Positions 57,658 to 64,000 of a DNA stretch of 64,000 nt are shown here, in pieces. Each line of letters begins with the position of its first letter. The stretch's first letter is position 1. The position numbers and the translations under genes were made by a program. A model generated the notes under the pieces. The model did no database searches and had not been told where the DNA came from. It worked only from the letters and a program-made list of their open reading frames with translations. The DNA lies in the NCBI RefSeq assembly GCF_050483325.1, contig NZ_JBCMYF010000033.1, positions 110,941-174,940 of the forward strand, written 5' to 3'. This DNA is from Bacillus_P idriensis_A (lineage in GTDB: Bacteria; Bacillota; Bacilli; Bacillales; Bacillaceae).

Positions 57658-58006
57658 GCGGGAGCGTTTTATCAGGAGTTTTTCATATGCGTGGGATGGG
57701 ATAAAGAGCACGTTTGGAGCTGAACGCAATTTTCAAATACATACCGTGATTTCTCTTTTTGTTGCCGCGGCAGCCTTCTTCTTTCATATCAGTTTAACTG
57801 AATGGCTGATTGTCCTTTTTTTAATGGGGGGAATGCTCTCGCTTGAACTGATGAACACTGCGGTTGAAAGGCTTGTTGATCTTGTCACGGCAGAAAATCA
57901 TCCGCTTGCAAAAGCTGCCAAGGATGCTGCAGCAGGCGCGGTTTTGATTTATGCAGTGCTAGCAGTTATTATAGGGTTAATCATCTTTATCCCTAAAATC
58001 TTATAA
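57635..58006 (+). CDS. dgkA: Undecaprenol kinase / diacylglycerol kinase family
   Basis: Small membrane kinase (123 residues) with three membrane segments; in B. subtilis, DgkA phosphorylates undecaprenol for cell-wall lipid recycling. ERNFQIH (27-33) and the signature SLELMNTAVERLVDLVTAENHPLAKAAKDAAAGAVL (kinase core, about 73-108) are present. The ATG at 57635 gives the family length; it overlaps ybeY by 23 bases and lacks a strong ribosome site, so coupling is likely. An ATG at 57629 is an alternative. Confidence 0.92.
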   Translation: MGSKERSERERFIRSFSYAWDGIKSTFGAERNFQIHTVISLFVAAAAFFFHISLTEWLIVLFLMGGMLSLELMNTAVERLVDLVTAENHPLAKAAKDAAAGAVLIYAVLAVIIGLIIFIPKIL

Positions 58007-58122
58007 GTTATAAGAAAATTCTTACAATTAAATTACATTTGCGGCATCTGCGTGAAATTTCACCTTATTTTAGGTAAAATAGAAATATACATGATGTCGC
58101 CATACAGAAAGGAAGTAGAGCT

Positions 58123-58521
58123 TTGAACTCAGATCAACTCATCAAAGAAGCAAAAGCAGCACGTGAAATGGCATATGTTCCTTATTCCAAGTTTCAGGTT
58201 GGAGCTGCTCTATTAACGAAAGACGGTAAAGTATACAGAGGCTGCAACATTGAAAACGCCTCTTACGGCATGACAAATTGTGCTGAAAGGACAGCGTTGT
58301 TTAAAGCTGTCTCAGAAGGCGACAAAGAGTTCGCTGCCATTGCAATCGTTGCTGATACAGAAGGTCCGGTTTCACCGTGCGGAGCCTGCAGACAGGTTAT
58401 TTCTGAGCTTTGTCCAAAGGATATGAAGGTTATCCTGACAAACTTGAATGGTGATGTAAAAGAATGGACAGTGGCAGATTTATTGCCTGGGGCATTTTCA
58501 TCGGAGGATCTTCATGAATAA
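58123..58521 (+). CDS. cdd: Cytidine deaminase
   Basis: 132-residue zinc enzyme deaminating cytidine and deoxycytidine. The zinc ligands are C53, C86 and C89, with E55 as catalytic Glu in NCAERTALF and PCGACRQ. The start is a TTG at 58123 after AAAGGAAGTAGAGC. A perfect palindrome GTGAAATTTCAC (58052-58063) lies in the upstream region. It overlaps era by 8 bases. Confidence 0.96.
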   Translation: MNSDQLIKEAKAAREMAYVPYSKFQVGAALLTKDGKVYRGCNIENASYGMTNCAERTALFKAVSEGDKEFAAIAIVADTEGPVSPCGACRQVISELCPKDMKVILTNLNGDVKEWTVADLLPGAFSSEDLHE

Positions 58522-59428
58522 AAAAGAAACAGAATACAAATCCGGATTTGTCTCCATCATTGGAAGACCAAATGTAGGGAAATCAACGTTCCTTAATCGG
58601 GTGATTGGTCAAAAGATTGCGATTATGAGCGACAAACCTCAGACTACACGCAATAAAATACAAGGCGTGTATACGACAAATGAATCTCAAATTGTTTTCA
58701 TAGATACTCCAGGAATTCACAAACCAAAGCACAAGCTCGGCGACTTCATGATGAAAGTAGCGCAAAACACGCTGAAAGAAGTAGACGTTGTTTTGTTTAT
58801 GATCAATGCTGAAGAAGGATACGGCCGCGGAGATGAATTTATCATCGAAAAACTGCAGCATACAAAAACACCGGTCTTTCTGATCATTAATAAAATTGAT
58901 CAGATTCACCCCGATCAATTGCTCCCGTTAATTGATCAATATCGCGCTTATTATCCATTTAAAGAAATCATCCCTATTTCTGCGCTGCAGGGAAACAATG
59001 TCGATACGCTTCTTGAGCAGATTGAATCCTATTTGCCTGCAGGTCCGCAGTACTATCCTGCAGATCAAGTAACGGATCATCCTGAGAGATTTATTATTTC
59101 GGAATTGATCCGCGAGAAGGTTCTGCATTTAACGCGGGAAGAAATTCCGCACTCTGTCGCCGTTGTTATTGATGCTATTGAGAGACGCGATAACAATCAG
59201 TCTATTTATGTCAGCGCAACAGTCATTGTTGAACGTGATTCCCAAAAAGGAATTGTCATAGGCAAGCAGGGGAAAATGCTGAAAGAAGTCGGGCAGCGTG
59301 CCCGCGTTGATATCGAAGCATTGCTTGGCACTAAAGTCTTCCTTGAACTGTGGGTAAAAGTACAAAAGGATTGGCGCAATAAAATGACTCAGCTTCGCGA
59401 CTTCGGATTTAGAGAAGATGAGTACTGA
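58514..59428 (+). CDS. era: GTPase Era
   Basis: 304-residue essential GTPase for 16S rRNA processing and 30S assembly. G1 GRPNVGKST is at 17-25, PQTTRNKIQG is the switch, G3 DTPGIHKPKH follows, and G4 is NKID near 122. The C-terminal KH domain has VERDSQKGIVIGKQGKMLKEVGQRAR. It overlaps cdd, a pairing conserved in Bacillus. Confidence 0.97.
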   Translation: MNKKETEYKSGFVSIIGRPNVGKSTFLNRVIGQKIAIMSDKPQTTRNKIQGVYTTNESQIVFIDTPGIHKPKHKLGDFMMKVAQNTLKEVDVVLFMINAEEGYGRGDEFIIEKLQHTKTPVFLIINKIDQIHPDQLLPLIDQYRAYYPFKEIIPISALQGNNVDTLLEQIESYLPAGPQYYPADQVTDHPERFIISELIREKVLHLTREEIPHSVAVVIDAIERRDNNQSIYVSATVIVERDSQKGIVIGKQGKMLKEVGQRARVDIEALLGTKVFLELWVKVQKDWRNKMTQLRDFGFREDEY

Positions 59429-59565
59429 GTTTAGAATGTGTTTTAGCAAACCGCTTGATTTAACAAAATTTGTTTAACATGAAACGAAGGATCTCAGGTC
59501 AAGATAACAATATAGAAATTGGACTATAGCTTGCTTGTCTTAACGACAGAAAGGCGGGGGTTTAC

Positions 59566-59709
59566 ATGTTGGATTTTACCTGGAAAGTCTTTATTCAAAC
59601 AGGTAATATTGATACCTATCTTCTTTTTAAGGAAATGGAAAAAGATACTGGTGACGGACCCGATTCACAAGATCATGAGCTGGCTGAAGCAGATTTTCCA
59701 ATTTCGTGA
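59566..59709 (+). CDS. yqzL: YqzL family small protein
   Basis: 47-residue protein starting MLDFTWKVFIQTGNIDTYLLFKE and ending ELAEADFPIS, recognised as YqzL, a conserved Bacillus protein of unknown function always between era and recO. The ATG at 59566 follows GGCGGGGGTTTAC. It is too short for default gene callers. Confidence 0.9.
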   Translation: MLDFTWKVFIQTGNIDTYLLFKEMEKDTGDGPDSQDHELAEADFPIS

Positions 59710-59741
59710 TCTGACCGAATCCTTCTGGATGGTGAGAAAGA

Positions 59742-60497
59742 TTGCTTCAAAAATGTGAAGGCATTGTCATTAGAACAAATGATTATGGTGAAACAAATAA
59801 AATTGTGAAAATTTATACCCGTGAACTTGGAAAAGTGGGAGTTATGGCCAGAGGGGCAAAAAAGCCTAATAGCAGGCTAACCTCATCAACTCAATTATTC
59901 ACATACGGGTATTTCTTATTTCAAAAATCTTCCGGACTCGGAGGACTGCAGCAGGGCGAGACGATCTCTTCTATGCGGGGAATCAGGGAAGATATTTTTC
60001 TGACGGCATATGCTTCGTATGCCGCAGAATTGCTTGATAAAAGCACAGAGCAAAATGAACCTAATCCTTTTCTTTTTGAATTGTTCAGTCAGACTCTTCA
60101 GCGCTTAAATGAGGGCATCGATCCCGATGTCCTGCTTTATATTTTTGAGATGAAAATAGTGAATGTTCTTGGGATGTACCCGCAGCTTGATTCGTGCGTT
60201 AATTGCGGCAGCAAGGATGGAACTTTTCATTTCTCGATAAGAGAAAACGGATTTATCTGTCACAGATGTTTTGAGGCAGATCCGTACAGACTGCAGATTT
60301 CCCAGGCAACCGTTAAATTATTGCGTTTATTTTATTATTTTGATTTAGAAAGGCTGGGCAGGGTGACTGTAAAGCCTGAAACTAAAGCAGAGATTAAAAT
60401 GGTGATTGATTCCTATTACAGTGAATACTCCGGAATATTTCTAAAGTCAAAGAAATTTTTAGATCAGATTGAATCGTTAAAAGGAAAGCTGACATGA
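59742..60497 (+). CDS. recO: DNA repair protein RecO
   Basis: 251-residue recombination mediator that helps load RecA at SSB-coated DNA. The N-terminal OB fold begins LQKCEGIVIRTNDYGETNKIV. Four Cys of the zinc finger (CVNCGSKDG...CHRC, about residues 152-180) are present. The start is a TTG at 59742 with GGTGAGAAAGA before it. Confidence 0.94.
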   Translation: MLQKCEGIVIRTNDYGETNKIVKIYTRELGKVGVMARGAKKPNSRLTSSTQLFTYGYFLFQKSSGLGGLQQGETISSMRGIREDIFLTAYASYAAELLDKSTEQNEPNPFLFELFSQTLQRLNEGIDPDVLLYIFEMKIVNVLGMYPQLDSCVNCGSKDGTFHFSIRENGFICHRCFEADPYRLQISQATVKLLRLFYYFDLERLGRVTVKPETKAEIKMVIDSYYSEYSGIFLKSKKFLDQIESLKGKLT

Positions 60498-60507
60498 TGA
60501 ATACATA

Positions 60508-60536
60508 TTGACTTTGTCTTCTGTTTCTATTATGAT
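60508..60536 (+). promoter_or_regulatory. Sigma-A promoter of the glyQS T-box transcript
   Basis: TTGACT (60508-60513) and TATGAT (60531-60536) lie 17 bases apart, placing the start near 60543, at the beginning of the T-box leader. Confidence 0.8.
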
Positions 60537-60544
60537 GCTTGTAA

Positions 60545-60767
60545 ATTAATATGTTGCTGTGAAGGAAAAAGAGTATTTGCAGAGCGTTATGAAAAGCGAC
60601 CTTAGGATGGTGTGAGCTAAGGGATAACAAGCGAAGAAAGGCGTTTCTTGAGCGACTTTGCCGGAAAGAGGCTGATGCACATAAAATGCATTGGCAATTA
60701 GGGTGGAACCGCGGGTTAACTCTCGTCCCTATGCTGAATCATACAGCATAGAGACGGGAGTTTTTTG
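60545..60767 (+). promoter_or_regulatory. T-box riboswitch (tRNA-Gly) upstream of glyQS
   Basis: The T-box core AGGGTGGAACCGCG is at 60700-60713. The terminator pairs 60718-60736 with 60744-60762 and is followed by six Ts. The apical part of stem I (CCTTAGGATGG...GAGCTAAGG) is near 60600-60625. A GGC in AAGAAAGGCGTTTC (about 60634-60647) is the probable specifier for glycine. The UGGA bulge fits the UCCA 3' end of tRNA-Gly. Uncharged tRNA-Gly should favour the antiterminator. The 306-base gap before glyQ is filled by this element and its promoter. Confidence 0.95.
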
Positions 60768-60803
60768 TTTTATATTTTTATTAAATATGTGGAGGTGCTT
60801 GGT

Positions 60804-61694
60804 TTGAATATTCAAGACATGATAGTAACATTGCAAAAGCATTGGTCAGATCAAGGCTGTATTTTAATGCAGGCCTATGATACTGAAAAAGGAGCAGGAA
60901 CGATGAGTCCTTACACGTTCCTAAAGGCAATTGGTCCTGAGCCGTGGAAAGTAGCTTATGTAGAGCCATCCCGACGTCCTGCTGACGGCCGCTACGGGGA
61001 AAACCCGAACCGTCTTTATCAGCATCATCAATTTCAGGTTATCATTAAGCCGTCTCCTGACAATATACAGGAATTGTACTTGGATTCCTTAAAGGCTTTG
61101 GGCATTGATCCGCTGAAACATGATATCCGTTTCGTTGAGGATAACTGGGAGAACCCTTCTCTTGGCTGTGCCGGACTTGGATGGGAAGTCTGGCTTGATG
61201 GAATGGAAATTACTCAGTTTACTTATTTTCAGCAAGTTGGAGGCATTGAGTGCAAGCCTGTATCTGTTGAGATCACATATGGCATTGAACGCCTGGCTTC
61301 CTACATCCAGGATAAAGAAAATGTATTTGATTTAGAATGGACAGATGGATTTACCGTTCGCGATATTTTCTTGATGCCTGAATTTGAGCATTCAAAGTAT
61401 ACGTTTGAAACATCTGACGCCGAGATGCTGTTTAATCTGTTTTCCATATATGAAAAAGAAGCGCACCGTCAAATGGACGAAGGACTCGTTCATCCTGCAT
61501 ATGACTATGTTTTAAAATGTTCTCACACATTTAATCTGCTTGATGCAAGAGGAGCCATTTCTGTAACAGAGAGAACAGGATACATTGGACGTGTAAGAAA
61601 CCTGGCCAGAAAAGTGGCAAAAACGTTTTATGATGAAAGAGAAAAATTAGGATTTCCAATGCTGAAAAAAGAGGAGGCTCACCAAAATGACTAA
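60804..61694 (+). CDS. glyQ: Glycyl-tRNA synthetase alpha subunit
   Basis: 296-residue catalytic subunit of the tetrameric bacterial GlyRS. NIQDMIVTLQKHWSDQGC at the start and WKVAYVEPSRRPADGRYGENPNR, LYQHHQFQVIIKPSP and GWEVWLDGMEITQFTYFQQ are class II signatures. The start is a TTG at 60804 with GGAGGTGCTTGGT before it. The longer frame from 60765 would start in the terminator. It overlaps glyS by 8 bases. Confidence 0.97.
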   Translation: MNIQDMIVTLQKHWSDQGCILMQAYDTEKGAGTMSPYTFLKAIGPEPWKVAYVEPSRRPADGRYGENPNRLYQHHQFQVIIKPSPDNIQELYLDSLKALGIDPLKHDIRFVEDNWENPSLGCAGLGWEVWLDGMEITQFTYFQQVGGIECKPVSVEITYGIERLASYIQDKENVFDLEWTDGFTVRDIFLMPEFEHSKYTFETSDAEMLFNLFSIYEKEAHRQMDEGLVHPAYDYVLKCSHTFNLLDARGAISVTERTGYIGRVRNLARKVAKTFYDEREKLGFPMLKKEEAHQND

Positions 61695-63750
61695 ACATGA
61701 TTTGCTGCTTGAACTCGGACTGGAGGAATTGCCTGCAAGATTTGTAGCAGATGCAATGAATCAGCTTTCTCTGAAAACAACGAACTGGCTGAAGGAAAAA
61801 AATATCTCTTTTGGAGAGGTAAATGTTTTTTCAACACCAAGAAGACTTGCGGTGCAAATAGAGGGCGTTGCTGCAAAACAGGAGGATATCGAGGAAGAAG
61901 CTAAGGGGCCAGCTAAGAAAATTGCGCTTGACGGAGACGGAAATTGGTCAAAGGCAGCTGTTGGATTTTCAAGAGGCCAGGGAGCAAGTGTTGAGGATAT
62001 CTTCTTTAAAGAAATTGGCGGCATTGAATATGCACATGTTCAAAAGTTCATTAAAGGGAAAGAAACACAAGAACTTTTATCAGATTTAAGAGAGATCATT
62101 ACTGGCCTTACGTTTCCTAAAAATATGCGCTGGGGATCTCAGGAACTGAGATTTGCAAGGCCGATAAAATGGATAATTGCCCTGTATGGTCAGGAAGTTA
62201 TTTCTTTTAACATTACCGGCGTCCAAACTGGAAAAGAAACAAGAGGACACCGCTTTTTGGGCTCAGATCAAGTAATCAATCATCCAGCAGAATATGAAAA
62301 GTCGCTGCTTTCACAGTTTGTCATTGCATCCCCTGTGAAAAGAAAAGAAGCTATTCTCACACAGCTGCATCATATTGAAGAAGAAAATAAGTGGAATATT
62401 CCAATTGATAAAGATTTATTGGAAGAAGTCACCAATCTTGTTGAGTATCCGACAGCATTGTTTGGGAAATTTGAAGAAGAGTATCTGTCGCTTCCAGAAG
62501 AAGTGCTGGTCACAACAATGAAAGAACATCAGCGCTATTTTCCGGTGAAAAATGCGGAGGGTGATTTGCTACCTTATTTTGTTACAGTCAGAAATGGAGA
62601 CCACAATCATATTGAAAACGTGGCAAGAGGAAATGAAAAAGTTTTGCGCGCACGTCTGTCAGACGCAGCTTTCTTTTACAATGAAGACCAAAAACTTGTG
62701 ATTTCGGACAACGTGAAAAAACTTGATAAAATTGTTTTCCATGAAGACCTTGGATCTACAGGTGATAAAATCAGAAGAATGACTTCCCTTTCACAAATTC
62801 TTGCTGAACGATTTAACGTATCCTCAAAAGAAAAAACGCATGTCTTGCGCGCAGCTGAGATTTGCAAGTTCGACCTTGTTTCTCACATGGTATATGAATT
62901 TCCTGAGCTGCAGGGAATCATTGGCGAAAAGTATGCCAGAGCATTCGGAGAAGCAGAAGAAGTGGCAGCTGCAGTAAACGAGCACTACATGCCGCGTCAT
63001 GCTGAAGATTCAGCCCCGGCCTCAACTGCAGGAGCGATTGTGGCGCTTGCAGATAAGCTCGATACCATTGCGGGCTTCTTCTCGATCGGTGTCATCCCGA
63101 CTGGCTCACAGGACCCATATGCCCTAAGACGCCAGGCGAGCGGCATTGTTCAAATCCTATTAGCAAAAAAATGGACGATTTCTTTAGACGAATTATTTGA
63201 CCTTGCTCTTGCACCATTTAAAGAAATTGATCAAAACAAAGTGAAAAATGAAATGCTCGCATTTTTCAAAATGAGAGTAAAACACGTTCTTGATGAGAAA
63301 AAAATCAGATACGATATCATTGATGCCGTGCTTGGAGCAGGCAAAATGGAACTGACTGCCATCATGGAAAAAGCTGCAGTTCTTGAAGATGCGGCTAAAG
63401 ATGAAAGCTTTAAGGGAATAATGGAAGCTTTTGCACGCGTTCAAAATATCTCGAAAAAAGGCACTGGAGAAACAGTTAATCCTGCACTCTTCAAAAATAA
63501 AGAAGAGCAGGAGCTGTATGATCAATTCATGCACGTAAAAGATGAGTATGAAGCAAAGACAGCTGCCGGTGAATACCATGCTGCATTTGCGGCCCTTCGC
63601 TCATTGCAGCCATTTATTCAATCTTACTTTAACGAAACGATGGTCATGGCCGAAGATGAGGCATTGAAAAACAATCGCCTTGCACAAATGAAACAGCTTG
63701 CTGCATTGATAGAATCCTTTGCTAATATGGATGCTGTCATCGTAAAATAA
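61687..63750 (+). CDS. glyS: Glycyl-tRNA synthetase beta subunit
   Basis: 687-residue tRNA-binding subunit. The N-terminal LLLELGLEELPARFVADAM, the middle FPKNMRWGSQELRFARPIKWIIAL and TTMKEHQRYFPVKN are signature segments. The HD-like domain and the C-terminal anticodon-binding DALR-like domain complete the protein. The ATG at 61687 lies inside the end of glyQ, after AGAGGAGGCTCACCAA. Confidence 0.97.
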   Translation: MTKHDLLLELGLEELPARFVADAMNQLSLKTTNWLKEKNISFGEVNVFSTPRRLAVQIEGVAAKQEDIEEEAKGPAKKIALDGDGNWSKAAVGFSRGQGASVEDIFFKEIGGIEYAHVQKFIKGKETQELLSDLREIITGLTFPKNMRWGSQELRFARPIKWIIALYGQEVISFNITGVQTGKETRGHRFLGSDQVINHPAEYEKSLLSQFVIASPVKRKEAILTQLHHIEEENKWNIPIDKDLLEEVTNLVEYPTALFGKFEEEYLSLPEEVLVTTMKEHQRYFPVKNAEGDLLPYFVTVRNGDHNHIENVARGNEKVLRARLSDAAFFYNEDQKLVISDNVKKLDKIVFHEDLGSTGDKIRRMTSLSQILAERFNVSSKEKTHVLRAAEICKFDLVSHMVYEFPELQGIIGEKYARAFGEAEEVAAAVNEHYMPRHAEDSAPASTAGAIVALADKLDTIAGFFSIGVIPTGSQDPYALRRQASGIVQILLAKKWTISLDELFDLALAPFKEIDQNKVKNEMLAFFKMRVKHVLDEKKIRYDIIDAVLGAGKMELTAIMEKAAVLEDAAKDESFKGIMEAFARVQNISKKGTGETVNPALFKNKEEQELYDQFMHVKDEYEAKTAAGEYHAAFAALRSLQPFIQSYFNETMVMAEDEALKNNRLAQMKQLAALIESFANMDAVIVK

Positions 63751-63756
63751 TAAAGT

Positions 63757-63796
63757 CAGACGATTGCCTCAAATAAGGCAATCGTCTGCTTGTTTT
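63757..63796 (+). terminator. Terminator after glyS
   Basis: CAGACGATTGCCT and AGGCAATCGTCTG form a perfect 13-bp stem with a 6-base loop, followed by CTTGTTTT. The T-run is interrupted. Confidence 0.85.
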
Positions 63797-63807
63797 CCGC
63801 ATTTCTT

Positions 63808-63930
63808 GATGTCCAGCTTCACCTCCCAGCTCTTCGGCCAGAACGGCTCAGCAAGCATTGGCAAAAAGCGCCTTCACTGGCTGATCCTTATCTGTCTGTC
63901 AGAGCTAAACGGTCGGTTCCGCTTTTCTTG
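63808..63930. repeat. Dispersed intergenic repeat, copy F
   Basis: Same plan as the copies at 34705 and 48981: GTCCAGCTTCACC, CGGCCAGAAC, the central GCAAAAAGCGCCTTCACTGG segment, CTGTCAGAGCTAAACGG and TTCCGCTTTTC. The left hairpin arm (GGCTCAGCAAGCATTGGC) has drifted and pairs less well with its partner. Confidence 0.9.
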
Positions 63931-64000
63931 GTGTCCAGCTTCACCTCCCAGCTCTTCGGCCAGAACGGCTCAGCCAGCAAAGGCAAAAAGCGCCTTCACT
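63931..64000. repeat. Dispersed intergenic repeat, copy G (cut by window end)
   Basis: Begins GTGTCCAGCTTCACC and is identical in plan to copy F up to GCGCCTTCACT, where the window ends. Its left arm (GGCTCAGCCAGCAAAGGC) is closer to the standard form. Confidence 0.9.

Noticed and set aside
1..64000. Prophage, insertion sequence or integrated element
   Set aside because: No transposase, integrase, phage structural gene or target-site duplication was recognised; the gene order is typical core Bacillus throughout.

Overview
The window is chromosomal DNA of a spore-forming, low-GC Gram-positive bacterium of the family Bacillaceae. The evidence is direct: near-complete conserved blocks in Bacillus order (alaS-yrzL-ruvX-yrzB-mltG; sda-yqeG...comE; hrcA-grpE-dnaK-dnaJ; era-recO-glyQS), sporulation genes (sigK, gpr, spoIIP, yqfC, yqfD), AGGAGG-type ribosome binding sites, frequent TTG starts and many hairpin/T-run terminators. 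No prophage, insertion sequence, CRISPR array or rRNA/tRNA gene was found. The species cannot be named from this sequence.

Layout. 1-11 kb: 3' part of alaS, then IreB-like protein, RuvX, YrzB, MltG, the tRNA wobble-uridine enzymes TrmR/TrhP1/TrhP2, uridine kinase, GreA, a penicillin-binding protein and YrrS. 11-15.3 kb: methionine-to-cysteine conversion genes (yrrT, mtnN, mccA, mccB, yrhC) with an extra terminator between mtnN and mccA. 15.4-19.6 kb: an SGNH lipoprotein, an intact sigK, a cluster of very small genes around yrzI, a YjcZ-like spore protein, and the phosphatidylserine/phosphatidylethanolamine pair pssA/psd. 19.5-31 kb: sda with DnaA boxes, then yqeG to yqeM (with an in-frame stop in nadD), the competence genes comER/comEA/comEB/comEC, yqzM, holA and rpsT. 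31.6-38 kb: gpr, spoIIP, yqxA, a repeat-rich gap, lepA and hemW. 38-46 kb: the CIRCE-controlled heat-shock operon with prmA, rsmE and mtaB. 46-52.4 kb: deoC, a Na/Pi-type transporter, rpsU, yqeY, a 0.55 kb tandem array of a dispersed repeat, and the sigma-W-type operon yqeZ-floA-yqfB. 52.5-63.7 kb: yqfC, yqfD, phoH, pgpH, ybeY, dgkA, cdd, era, yqzL, recO, and T-box-controlled glyQS. The window ends inside further copies of the dispersed repeat.

Most of the window is core metabolism. The parts that deserve attention are: (1) a minus-strand unit downstream of sigK, with a strong sigma-A promoter, a 23-codon leader ORF, a four-segment mutually exclusive hairpin region, yrzI, and an 18-codon ORF ending in a VEKD-type motif; (2) a premature amber codon in nadD, normally an essential gene; (3) a modular intergenic repeat whose central hairpin changes both arms together between copies and in one place is replaced by a 21-bp palindromic tandem array; (4) two terminators whose 3' arm also carries the ribosome binding site of the next gene (pbpI, yqfC).

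Coordinates and motifs were read by eye. Gene names rest on recognised protein sequence and on conserved gene order; no database search was run.
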